Of a stretch of 64,000 nt of DNA, positions 8,554-16,558 are shown one piece after another (positions within the stretch are counted from its first letter, which is position 1; each line of letters opens with the position of its first letter). The DNA lies in NCBI RefSeq assembly GCF_012034935.1, contig NZ_JAATEN010000004.1, positions 124,001 to 188,000 of the forward strand, written 5' to 3'. The stretch is from Streptomyces zingiberis. GTDB taxonomy: Bacteria > Actinomycetota > Actinomycetes > Streptomycetales > Streptomycetaceae. Made by a program: the position numbers and the translations under genes. The notes under the pieces were generated by a model that searched no databases, was not told the origin of the DNA, and saw nothing but the letters and a program-made list of their open reading frames with translations.

Positions 8554-9444
8554 ATGAGTAAGAAGTGGACCCTGGCGGATGTTCCGGACCAGAGCGGGAG
8601 GACGTATCTGATCACCGGCGCCGCCGGTGGTATCGGTCTGGTGGCCACCCGGGAGCTGGCGCGGGCGGGCGCCGGTGTGGTGATGGCCGTGCGGGACCCG
8701 GCCAAGGGGGAGCGGGCCGCGCGGTCACTGGGTCCGGTCCGGGGGCAGATCGAGGTACGCGAGCTGGACGTGTCCAGCCTGGCATCGATCCGGGAGTTCA
8801 CCCGGGCGTGGTCCGGACCGCTGGACGTCCTGATCAACAACGCCGGCATCATGATGGTGCCCGAGGCGCATACCGGCGACGGCCTGGAGAGCCAGATGGC
8901 CACGAACTACTTCGGGCCCTTCGCCCTGACCAACACGCTGCTGCCGCACATCGGCGACCGGGTGGTGAGCATCTCCTCGCAGCTGCACCGGATGGGCCGG
9001 ATGCGGGCCGAGGACCTCAACGGCCTGAACCGCAGGTACAACCCGTGGTTCGCCTACTGCGACTCCAAGCTGGACCTCCTGCTCTTCTCCCACGAACTCC
9101 AGCGCCGGCTGGAAGCGGCCCACAGTCCGGTGCGCTCGGTGATCGCTCACCCCGGAATCGCCAAGACCGGCCTGGTGAGCCACGTCGGCGGGGTTTCCGG
9201 GTGGCTCAACGGCCTGGCCCGGCCGCTGCTGAACGAGGCTGACAACGGCGGACTGCCCACCTTGTACGCCGCCACCCAGGACGTGGCCCCCAACGCCTAC
9301 GTGGGGCCCGACGGGTTCGGGAGCATCCGGGGTTTTCCGAAGGTGCGCAAGCCCTCGCGGGCCGCACGCAAGGACAAGTCGGCCGCCGCCCTGTGGGACG
9401 CCACGATCGACATCATCGGACCCGAGTTCGACTTCCGTCCCTGA
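8554..9444 (+). CDS. SDR family NAD(P)-dependent oxidoreductase
   Basis: 296 residues. Motifs: TGAAGGIG nucleotide loop, ELDVSSL, NNAGIMM, the Ser of SISSQLHR, the active-site YCDSK, and HPGIAKTGL. It resembles the retinol-dehydrogenase-like SDRs often paired with MmyB-type regulators. ATG 8554 has GGAAAG 8 nt upstream; an in-frame GTG at 8548 is an alternative. Substrate unknown; relatives reduce small carbonyl compounds. A second SDR start follows 31 bp later but is truncated. Confidence 0.9.
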   Translation: MSKKWTLADVPDQSGRTYLITGAAGGIGLVATRELARAGAGVVMAVRDPAKGERAARSLGPVRGQIEVRELDVSSLASIREFTRAWSGPLDVLINNAGIMMVPEAHTGDGLESQMATNYFGPFALTNTLLPHIGDRVVSISSQLHRMGRMRAEDLNGLNRRYNPWFAYCDSKLDLLLFSHELQRRLEAAHSPVRSVIAHPGIAKTGLVSHVGGVSGWLNGLARPLLNEADNGGLPTLYAATQDVAPNAYVGPDGFGSIRGFPKVRKPSRAARKDKSAAALWDATIDIIGPEFDFRP

Positions 9445-9475
9445 TCAACGGCACCGGTCCGCCACGGAGATCGTG

Positions 9476-9514
9476 ATGACCGACCTCGGCAACAGGGTTG
9501 CCCTGATCACGGGC
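9476..9514 (+). pseudogene. Truncated start of a second SDR gene
   Basis: ATG 9476, preceded by GGAG, encodes MTDLGNRVALITG, which is the standard N-terminus of a classical SDR up to its glycine-rich loop. After this the frame turns into unrelated Arg/Pro-rich sequence, so the gene body has been deleted. On the opposite strand just beyond (about 9507-9620) a short segment, EAVPGVGPGPHNGERLFGDL, looks like the end of some other protein. The rest of the gap to 9892 holds no convincing gene. Confidence 0.5.
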
Positions 9515-9892
9515 TCCCCCTCTTCGCCGGCCCGGTGCCGCGGAGGTCACCGAACAGGCGCTCGCCGTTGTGCGGTCCGGGCCCGACGCCGGGCACCGCT
9601 TCGACCGGCGCGTGACGCGCCACCACGGACGGCTGCTCCAGGCGGATGAGCGCGTGTTCTGGGAGACCCGGGCCGGACGGGCCGAACCGGCCGGGAGACC
9701 GGGGCGAAAGCGGTGAGCGCACGGGGGAGACCCGAGGCCGACAGGGCGGCGGCCTCCCGCCGCTCCCGCCGGGGGCGTCATATGCGATCTTGGTGCGGTC
9801 GCCGGGCCCGCACCGCCCGCCCCGGAGGGGCCCGGGCGGCCCCGGCCGCGGGCCGGGGACCGCGCCCGGGGCCCAGCGGAGGGGAGCCGCCC

Positions 9893-11263
9893 ATGCACAC
9901 ACCGAACCCGCCCGGCACAGCGAACACACCTGACACACCGAACCCGCCGAGCGCCACGGACGGGACGGAGGCGCCGGACGTGACCGGTGCACGTGACACT
10001 CCGGACAGACCGCAGACGCCGGCCTCCGCCGGGGAAGGGCCGCCGACGGCCGGTCACCCCGCGCCCGCCGTCACCGCGGAGCCCGTGGGGGCGGCGGGGA
10101 CGGCGGACGCCCGGGGAACGGCCCCCGGCGCCGTCCGCTCCGTCCTGGTCATCGGTGGCGGCAGCGCCGGTACGGCTCTCGCCGTGCTGCTGGCCCGCGC
10201 CGGCGTCGCCGTCGATCTGGTCGAGGCCGACCCGGACTGGCACGCCGGGGCGGGCTCCGGCATCACCTTGCAGGGCAACGCGCTGCGCGTGCTGGCCGAA
10301 CTCGGCGTCTGGGAACGCGTCCGCGAGGAGGGGTCCGGCTTCGACACCCTCGGGCTGACGGCCCCCGACGGCACCGTGCTCCACGTGATGCGCGACCTGC
10401 GCACCGGCGGCGAGGACCTGCCCGCCACCCTGGGCATCGAGCGCCCCGCCCTCCACCGGATCCTGGTGGACGCCGTCCGCGCCTCGGGCGCCCGGATCCG
10501 GCTCGGCACCACCGTCACCGCCCTCGGCCAGGACGCCACCGGCGTGGACGTCCGCCTCGCCGACGGCACGACGGGCCGTTACGACCTCGTGGTGGCCGCC
10601 GACGGCCTGCACTCCCCGACCCGCGAGCTGATCGGCGTCCCCGACCGGCCCGTGCCGACGGGCATGGGCATCTGGCGCTCCGCCGCCCCGCGCCCCGCAG
10701 CCGTGGAGCGCACCGACCTCAGCTACGGCGGGCCCTGCTGGATCGCGGGCTACTGCCCCACCGGCAAGGACTCCCTCTACGCCTACCTCGTCGAGCCCAG
10801 CCGCGACCCCGGCACCCTCGACCCCGCCCGGGCCGCCGAGGAGATGCGGCGCCTCGCGGCCGGCTACGGCGGCGCCTGGACGGAGATCCGCGAACACCTG
10901 ACCGACCCTGCGCGGATCCACTACACCTGGTTCCACCGGCTGCTGGTGGCGGGCGACTGGCACCGTGGCCGCGTCGTGCTGGCCGGGGACGCCGCGCACG
11001 CCTGCCCGCCCACCCTCGCCCAGGGCGCCGCGATGTCCCTGGAGGACGCCCTCGTCCTCGCCGAACTCCTCACCGCGCCCGGCAGCGGCACCGGCGGGCT
11101 CGACGCGCTGCTCACCGCCTACCGCGACCGCCGCTTCGCGCGCGTCCGCCGCGTCGTGGAGGCCTCCGTGCAGCTGGGGGAGTGGCTGATGAACGGTGAC
11201 CGGGACGCCGACGCCCCCGGTCTGATCGCCCGCACCATGGCCGCGCTCGCCGAACGCCCCTGA
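9893..11263 (+). CDS. FAD-dependent monooxygenase (PHBH/UbiH fold)
   Basis: 456 residues. After a Pro/Thr-rich, apparently disordered N-terminal 80 residues, the Rossmann motif VIGGGSAGTALAVLL begins the FAD domain. The second FAD/NADPH motif DLVVAADGLHS and the C-terminal GRVVLAGDAAHACPP follow. These are the three fingerprints of single-component aromatic hydroxylases. ATG 9893 is well supported by GGAGGGGAG. No secretion signal is present, so it acts in the cytoplasm. A natural-product or aromatic-degradation role is possible, but no partner genes are adjacent. A terminator hairpin follows the stop. Confidence 0.9.
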   Translation: MHTPNPPGTANTPDTPNPPSATDGTEAPDVTGARDTPDRPQTPASAGEGPPTAGHPAPAVTAEPVGAAGTADARGTAPGAVRSVLVIGGGSAGTALAVLLARAGVAVDLVEADPDWHAGAGSGITLQGNALRVLAELGVWERVREEGSGFDTLGLTAPDGTVLHVMRDLRTGGEDLPATLGIERPALHRILVDAVRASGARIRLGTTVTALGQDATGVDVRLADGTTGRYDLVVAADGLHSPTRELIGVPDRPVPTGMGIWRSAAPRPAAVERTDLSYGGPCWIAGYCPTGKDSLYAYLVEPSRDPGTLDPARAAEEMRRLAAGYGGAWTEIREHLTDPARIHYTWFHRLLVAGDWHRGRVVLAGDAAHACPPTLAQGAAMSLEDALVLAELLTAPGSGTGGLDALLTAYRDRRFARVRRVVEASVQLGEWLMNGDRDADAPGLIARTMAALAERP

Positions 11264-11268
11264 GAACC

Positions 11269-11294
11269 GCCGGGGCCGTCCCACCGGCCCCGGC
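11269..11294 (+). terminator. Terminator after the FAD monooxygenase
   Basis: 10-bp perfect stem GCCGGGGCCG with CGGCCCCGGC around a 6-nt loop, starting 5 nt after the stop. Confidence 0.55.
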
Positions 11295-11529
11295 ACCCTC
11301 CTCCTGCCGCAATGGGCGCCGCCCCCGCACGGAACGGGTTTGAACGGGCGCCGTCCGTGTCAACCGGTGGACAAGGCCGCGGGCGCCTCCCGGTGCGCCA
11401 CCGCACCCGCCCCGGCCCCCGGAATCAGGAGGCGATGAGCCGTGCGACCGTCCCAGGAGATGCCAGGACCCCACCCCGCCGGTGCCCGCGGCGCCGGTCC
11501 CGGCGCCTTCCCCCGGCTCGGCTGACGCC

Positions 11530-12168
11530 ATGGCGCGCGAGACGGGGGAGAGACTGCGGTTCGACGGATGGATCGCCGGATTGGGCACCGCCTCCGGCAC
11601 CCGGCTGGTGCTCGGGCACTGGCCCCGCTCGCCGTTCGGCCCGTTCAGCGACGTGATGCTGGAACGGCCGGACGGCCGGCGGCTGCTGCTCGCCCCGACC
11701 CGCCGGGTCGCCGAATTCGTCGCCGGTGTCTACGTGTTCGACGCCACCACCGTCACCCCGGTGGCCGTCGCCGTCGCCGGGCCGGTGTGGAGCGTCACCG
11801 CCGGACCGCTGCGGCTGCGCTTCACCACCGGACGGCGCGGCCCGCTCGGCCTGCTGCTGCGCTCCGTGCCCGGCCCGCTCGCCGCCCGCCCCGCCTGGGC
11901 GGCCCTCACCGACGGGCCCGCCCGCCTGCTGCGCGGCGTGCGGACCCGGGGCGGCGCGGCGCCCGGCACCCGCGAGTGGTACGGGGCGCGGGACCTGCGG
12001 CCCGTCACGGCCGCCACCGCCCGCTTCGCGGACGAGGACCTGGGCGCGCTCGCCCCCGTGGACCCGCCGGTCCGCTTCGGCTTCGGCTCCGTCCCGCGAG
12101 CCCCGGCGCTGGTCCGGGTGACCACGACGGTCAGGACGGCAGGGGCCTCGCCCGCGCCAGGGGCCTGA
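11530..12168 (+). CDS. Hypothetical cytoplasmic protein
   Basis: 212 residues, no recognised domain, no signal peptide and no clear membrane segment. The sequence (FDGWIAGLGTASGTRLVLGHW, PFSDVMLERPDGRRLLLAP, VYVFDAT) reads as a beta-rich soluble protein and is clearly unlike the shadow frames. ATG 11530 gives a sensible N-terminus. An in-frame GTG at 11482 would add an Ala/Pro-rich extension; neither has a strong ribosome binding site. A terminator-like hairpin separates it from the XdhC gene. Confidence 0.65.
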   Translation: MARETGERLRFDGWIAGLGTASGTRLVLGHWPRSPFGPFSDVMLERPDGRRLLLAPTRRVAEFVAGVYVFDATTVTPVAVAVAGPVWSVTAGPLRLRFTTGRRGPLGLLLRSVPGPLAARPAWAALTDGPARLLRGVRTRGGAAPGTREWYGARDLRPVTAATARFADEDLGALAPVDPPVRFGFGSVPRAPALVRVTTTVRTAGASPAPGA

Positions 12169-12405
12169 ACGCCCGCACCGGCGGGGTGGGCCCCTCCGGT
12201 CCGGCCCGCTGCCGAGCGCTCCCCGCCCGCACCGGGGCCCGTACCCGGCGCGGGTTCAGGCGCCGGGGCGGCCGGCCCTGCGCCGGGACTGCACCCGGAC
12301 GGCTCTCGCGTGGCCACTCCACCGCGTGTCGGCCGCGCCGCCGGTCACCGGCCCGGGGTCAGATGGGGAGGCCCTCCCGCCGCACAGGACGCCGGCGCGC
12401 CCTTC

Positions 12406-12444
12406 GGCGGGTGGGCCGCACCCGGTGGTGGCGGCCCACCCGCC
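12406..12444 (+). terminator. Strong hairpin in the gap before the XdhC gene
   Basis: 14-bp perfect stem (12406-12419 with 12431-12444) and an 11-nt loop, in the 333-bp gap before XdhC. Nothing else recognisable is in the gap. Confidence 0.5.
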
Positions 12445-12501
12445 GTCTCTCGCCGGACGGGTGCCGGTGGGTGGCCGGGACGAGCCGAAGGGAGCGCGGC
12501 C

Positions 12502-14130
12502 GTGCGGGACGTACTGGAGGAACTGGAGCGCTGGTGGCACGCCGGCGAGCCGGTCGGCATGGCCACCGTCACCGCCGTCCGGGGCTCCGCCCCGCTGCGG
12601 CCGGGGTCGGTGCTGCTGGCCGGCCCGGACGGATCGGTCTCCGGCGGCGTCTCCGGCGGCTGCGTGGAGGCCGATGTCCACGCCCTCGCGCTGGAGGCGG
12701 CCGGCGGCGCCCCGCCGCGCCTGGTGTCCTACGCCCCCGACCCGGGCGGCGAAGGGCTGTTCGGCATCGGCCTGACCTGCGGCGGCACGGTCGAGATCCT
12801 CGTGGAGCGGGTCGACCGCGCCACCTTCCCCGAACTGCCCCACCTGGCCGCCGCGCTCCGGGCCGGGGAACCGGTCGCCCTGGTGACCTCCGTGGCGCCC
12901 CCCGGTGACGGGCCGTCTGCCGGCGGGAGTCCCCAGGGCTTCCCGGCCCGGGACGGGGGGACGGGTGGCGGGACGGCCGGTGATCCCAGGGGCGGTGGCG
13001 TGCCCGCCGGCGGGACGGGCGGTCGCTCCCCGGGCTGCGGCGGGATGCCCGCCGGCGGGACGGCCGGTGGCTCCCCGGGCAGTGGCGGCACGGCCGGTGG
13101 CAGAAGAGTCGGCGACGGAATTGCCGGTGCCTCCCCGGCCGGTGACGGGACGGCCCGTGGCCGGACGGCCGGCAGCAGGAGCACCGGCGGCCGGAGAGCG
13201 CCTGGCCAGGCGGAAGAACCGGCCCCCGGCCGTCACCTCCTGGTCCGCCCCGGCCGGGTCGCCGGCACGCTCGGCGCGCCCGCCCTCGACGCCGAAGCGG
13301 CCCGCCGCGCCCGCGAACTGCTGGCGGCCGGGCGCGACGGCACCTTCCCGCTCGACGGGGACGCGGCCCCCGGGCCGGGGGGCGACGGCAGCTCCGCACC
13401 CGCCGGTGGCGCGGCGGCGCGGCCGGAGTCCGGCGGCCTCCCCCGCCACGGGGATCCCGCCGACGCCCGGCCGGGCGGCGCGCCGCGTCTGTTCGTCAGC
13501 GTCCATCCGGCGCCTCCCCGGCTGATCGTCGTCGGTGCCGCCGGGCACGCCGCGGCCCTGGCCCGTCTCGGGGTCTTCCTCGGCCACCGCGTCACGGTCT
13601 GCGACCCCCGCGCGGCCTTCGCCACCCGCCGCCGCTTCCCCGGCGCGCACGAGGTCGTCACCGCCCGCCCGGACCGGTACCTGGGCGAGGAGGCGGCGGC
13701 CGGGCGGCTGGACGGGCGCACGGCGGTCTGCGTCCTCACCCACGACCCCCGCACCGACGTACCGGCCCTGGCGGTGGCCCTCCGGCTGGAGCTGGGCCAC
13801 GTCGGCGCGATGGGCTCCCGCCGCACCCACCACGACCGGCTGGCGCGGCTGCGCGCGGCCGGGCTCACCGAGCACCAACTCGCCCGGCTCTCCTCGCCCC
13901 TCGGCCTGGACCTGGGCGCGCTCACCCCGGAGGAGACGGCGGTGAGTGTCGCCGCCGAGCTGATCGCCCACCGCACGGGAGCCACCGGGGCCCGCCTCGC
14001 CACCCTGACCGGCAGCCTCCACCCACCGGCGGCCGTGGCCGCCACCCCGGCCCCTCCGGCCGCCTCGGCGGCACCGCGCACCCCGGTCGTCCGGCAGCCC
14101 GCAGCCCCTCCGCACCGCTCCACCCACTGA
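12502..14130 (+). CDS. XdhC/CoxI-family protein with a long Gly-rich insert
   Basis: 542 residues. The N-terminal XdhC/CoxI domain (about 1-135) has GSAPLRPGS, GGVSGGCVE and GLTCGGTVEI. The C-terminal XdhC Rossmann domain (about 335-500) has RLIVVGAAGHAAALARLG, VCDPRAAF, VLTHDPRTDVPAL and GAMGSRRTH. XdhC proteins insert or sulfurate the molybdenum cofactor of xanthine-dehydrogenase-type hydroxylases. No such enzyme is adjacent. The two domains are separated by roughly 100 residues of degenerate repeats such as PAGGTGG, TAGGSPG and GGTAGG (about 12900-13220). GTG 12502 is chosen with AAGGGAG upstream. Confidence 0.85.
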   Translation: MRDVLEELERWWHAGEPVGMATVTAVRGSAPLRPGSVLLAGPDGSVSGGVSGGCVEADVHALALEAAGGAPPRLVSYAPDPGGEGLFGIGLTCGGTVEILVERVDRATFPELPHLAAALRAGEPVALVTSVAPPGDGPSAGGSPQGFPARDGGTGGGTAGDPRGGGVPAGGTGGRSPGCGGMPAGGTAGGSPGSGGTAGGRRVGDGIAGASPAGDGTARGRTAGSRSTGGRRAPGQAEEPAPGRHLLVRPGRVAGTLGAPALDAEAARRARELLAAGRDGTFPLDGDAAPGPGGDGSSAPAGGAAARPESGGLPRHGDPADARPGGAPRLFVSVHPAPPRLIVVGAAGHAAALARLGVFLGHRVTVCDPRAAFATRRRFPGAHEVVTARPDRYLGEEAAAGRLDGRTAVCVLTHDPRTDVPALAVALRLELGHVGAMGSRRTHHDRLARLRAAGLTEHQLARLSSPLGLDLGALTPEETAVSVAAELIAHRTGATGARLATLTGSLHPPAAVAATPAPPAASAAPRTPVVRQPAAPPHRSTH

Positions 14131-14185
14131 TCCGAACGAGTGAAGAACTCGCCCCATCCGTAACTCCGGACGCTCTCGTCCGGGT

Positions 14186-14201
14186 TACGCCGATCGGCGT
14201 A
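14186..14201. promoter_or_regulatory. Perfect 16-bp palindrome at the DUF1360 promoter
   Basis: TACGCCGATCGGCGTA ends 14 bp before the GTG at 14216. A -10-like TACGCT lies at 14204-14209, so a protein bound here would sit on the promoter. Confidence 0.5.
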
Positions 14202-14215
14202 GCTACGCTCGATAT

Positions 14216-14509
14216 GTGCTGGACTTTCCCGTGTTCCTGCTCGCGCTCGGCGCCGTCGCCCGGGTGACCCGATTCGTCAACCTGGATGCCCTTGCCGGCC
14301 CGTTGCGCGCCTGGTTCATCAGGCGCGGGGGCCCCGAGTCCAAGCTCGTCACCCTCGTCGAATGCCCCTGGTGCCTGTCGGTCTGGGTGGCGGCCGCGGT
14401 CGTCCCCCTCGCCTTCCTCTACGGGCACACGCTCTGGTTCCAGATCCCCGCCACCGCGCTGACGGTCAGCTACCTCTACGGGGCCGCGGCGCGGTTCGTC
14501 GAGACCTGA
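14216..14509 (+). CDS. DUF1360 small membrane protein
   Basis: 97 residues with membrane-like stretches near the N-terminus (FPVFLLALGAVARVTRF), the middle (WVAAAVVPLAFLYG) and the C-terminus. It contains the family's CPWCLSVW motif. DUF1360 proteins occur in phages and in bacterial genomes and their function is unknown. GTG 14216 has no Shine-Dalgarno. TACGCT six bases upstream suggests transcription begins at or near the GTG (leaderless). The next gene encodes a Cys/Gly protein of a kind also seen in actinophages, which suggests a phage-derived pair. Confidence 0.8.
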   Translation: MLDFPVFLLALGAVARVTRFVNLDALAGPLRAWFIRRGGPESKLVTLVECPWCLSVWVAAAVVPLAFLYGHTLWFQIPATALTVSYLYGAAARFVET

Positions 14510-14620
14510 CGGACCGGCGGCCGGCGCGCTCCCCCCGCGGCGCCTGAACGGCCTCGGCGCGCGCCGGGGCCGGCGGATCCGGGACGGCGGCCAGGGGACG
14601 GCAACAGAAGGAGGTACCGC

Positions 14621-14800
14621 ATGGGATGCAACTGCGGCGGCCGAGGTGGCGGCGTGGCACCGCCACCCCACATCCGCCGGCCGGTCTGGCGCCACCACCG
14701 CACCGACGGCACCACCCGGGACTACATGACGCCCGAAGAGGCGTACGCCGCCCTCCACTCCTCCGGCGGCCGGGTGGAGCGGATCCCGGAGACGCCCTGA
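14621..14800 (+). CDS. 59-residue MGCNCGG-type small protein
   Basis: Very short gene with an excellent ribosome binding site (GAAGGAGG) before ATG 14621. The protein starts MGCNCGGRGGG and continues to DYMTPEEAYAALHSSGGRVERI, so a Cys-x-Cys head is followed by a small helical tail. Tiny proteins beginning MGCNCG are common in actinobacteriophage genomes, where their role is unknown; that link is from family knowledge. A metal- or partner-binding role for the two cysteines is inference. A 15-bp hairpin follows the stop. Confidence 0.75.
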   Translation: MGCNCGGRGGGVAPPPHIRRPVWRHHRTDGTTRDYMTPEEAYAALHSSGGRVERIPETP

Positions 14801-14844
14801 GCGCGGGACCCCAGGCTCCCGGGCCGGTCCCCGGGGACGGCGAA

Positions 14845-14881
14845 AGCCCCCGGGTGCGGTGACGATCCGCACCCGGGGGCT
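14845..14881. terminator. Bidirectional terminator
   Basis: 15-bp perfect stem (14845-14859 with 14867-14881), 7-nt loop, followed by a pyrimidine run. It lies between the convergent Cys/Gly gene and the first IPT/TIG gene. Confidence 0.75.
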
Positions 14882-14931
14882 CCCCCTTGTTCCGCCCGCC
14901 CGGTGGGGGCCGCACGGAGCCAGGAGGACGA

Positions 14932-16428
14932 TCAGGCGTAGGTGATCGGCACGCTGGCCGAGCCGCCGGGCGTGTGGAGAACGAGTGTGGTGGCGCCAGG
15001 AGCGTGCGCGGGAGCGGTGGCGACCACCAGGAGGTCCGACAGCGCGGCGAAGCTGGTCGCCGGGGTGCCGCCGAAAGTGACGGAATCCGTGTAGGTGAGG
15101 TTGACGCCGGAGATCGAGATGCTGGTTCCGCCTCCCGTCGAAGCCTGGTTCGGGACGATCCCCGAGATCGACGGGACGGGCACGTAGATGTAGTACGGGT
15201 TGCCGAGCATGGGATCGCTCGTGCCCCCGGGGGACGTCACGGTGACCGCGACAGTACCGGTGCCGGCGGGGGCCGTCGCCGAGATCGTGAAGTCGTCCAC
15301 CACGGTGAAGCTCGGGGCGGGAGCCCCGTCGAACTGGACCAGGGTGGCCGAGGTGAAGCCGCTGCCGTAGACCGTCACGGTGTTCTCGCCCGCCTCCGGG
15401 CCGAGACCCGGGAGGACCTGGGAGACGGTCGGGAGGGCGGCGTAGGTGTACGTGGACGGCGCGCTCACCCCCGACGGCGTCGTGACCGTCACACCGATCG
15501 GCCCCGCGACGGCGCCCGGCGGGGTGACGGCGGTGATCTGGGTGGAGCTGTTGACGGTGAAGGAGATCGCGGACACGAGCCCGAATCGCACCAGCGTGGC
15601 CCCGGTGAACCCGGTGCCGGTGAGCACCACCGTCTGGCTCCCGGCGAGGGGGCCCGTGGCGGGGGTGATGTTGCTGATCACCGGCACCGCGGCGGTGTAG
15701 GTGTAGGTGACGGCGTTGCTGGGGCCGCCGGGGGTGGTGACGGTGACGCTGACGGACCCGGCGGTGCCGGCGGGTGCGACGGCGGTGATCTGGGTGGGGC
15801 CGTCGACGGTGAAGGAGGTGGCGGGGGTGCCGCCGAAGGAGACGCCGGTGGCGCCGGTGAGGTTGGTCCCGGTGAGGACCACGGTGGTGCCGCCGGTCGT
15901 GGGGCCGTTGTTGGGGACGATCGCGCTCAGGACCGGCGCCGTGACGTAGGTGTAGGCGAGGCCGTTGCTGGTGCCGCCGCTCGACCGGACGGTGACGGTG
16001 ACGGTGCCCGTGCCGGGTGGGGCGGTCGCGGTGATCTCGGTGGAGCTCACCACGGTGAAGGGCACCGGGATGGAGCCGAACCGCACCTGGGAGACGGCGG
16101 TGAGGCCGGTACCGGTGAGGGTCACGGTGTTCCCGCCCGCGGTGGGGCCGCTGGTGGGGGCGATCGTGATCAGGACGGGTGCCGTGACGTAGGTGTAGGT
16201 GAGGCTGTTGCTGGTGCCCTCGCCGGTCCTGACGGTGACGGGCACCGAGCCCGTGCCGGGCGGCGCCGTGGCGTCGAGCCGCGTGGGACCGGCGATCGTG
16301 AAGGGCACCAGGACGGGGCCGAACCGCACCTGCGCGGCACCGTCGAGGCCGGTGCCGGTGACGGAGACGGTGGTTCCGCCGGTGGTGGGCCCCTGAGCGG
16401 GGTTGAGCGCGGTGATCACGGGGGGCAT
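14932..16428 (-). CDS. IPT/TIG-repeat protein, six domains, no signal peptide
   Basis: 498 residues made almost entirely of six tandem IPT/TIG immunoglobulin-like domains of about 82 residues. Each starts with a phrase such as PVITALNPAQGPTTGGTTV and ends with a TYTY- or YIYV-like strand; VTGTG, VRFG and TATAPPGTG recur. There is no signal peptide, anchor or sortase motif. It is therefore either cytoplasmic, exported by an unusual route, or a structural part of a particle; that choice is inference. ATG 16428 has AGGAAGG 6 nt upstream. A second IPT/TIG gene lies just upstream in the same orientation but is separated by a hairpin. Confidence 0.85.
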   Translation of the reverse strand: MPPVITALNPAQGPTTGGTTVSVTGTGLDGAAQVRFGPVLVPFTIAGPTRLDATAPPGTGSVPVTVRTGEGTSNSLTYTYVTAPVLITIAPTSGPTAGGNTVTLTGTGLTAVSQVRFGSIPVPFTVVSSTEITATAPPGTGTVTVTVRSSGGTSNGLAYTYVTAPVLSAIVPNNGPTTGGTTVVLTGTNLTGATGVSFGGTPATSFTVDGPTQITAVAPAGTAGSVSVTVTTPGGPSNAVTYTYTAAVPVISNITPATGPLAGSQTVVLTGTGFTGATLVRFGLVSAISFTVNSSTQITAVTPPGAVAGPIGVTVTTPSGVSAPSTYTYAALPTVSQVLPGLGPEAGENTVTVYGSGFTSATLVQFDGAPAPSFTVVDDFTISATAPAGTGTVAVTVTSPGGTSDPMLGNPYYIYVPVPSISGIVPNQASTGGGTSISISGVNLTYTDSVTFGGTPATSFAALSDLLVVATAPAHAPGATTLVLHTPGGSASVPITYA

Positions 16429-16458
16429 GACGGGCCTTCCTGTTCTGGCCGGATAGGG

Positions 16459-16486
16459 CTGTGCCCTGGCCGGAGCCAGGGCACAG
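16459..16486 (-). terminator. Hairpin between the first two IPT/TIG genes
   Basis: 12-bp perfect stem CTGTGCCCTGGC with GCCAGGGCACAG around a CGGA tetraloop, 73 bp after the stop of the upstream IPT/TIG gene. It suggests the two genes are separate transcription units. Confidence 0.6.
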
Positions 16487-16558
16487 CGGTGGCTGGGCCC
16501 GCCGGTGACGGGTCCGAGAGGGCTCCTCGGGAGCGCCTGGGGGCGAAAGGCCGTCGGT

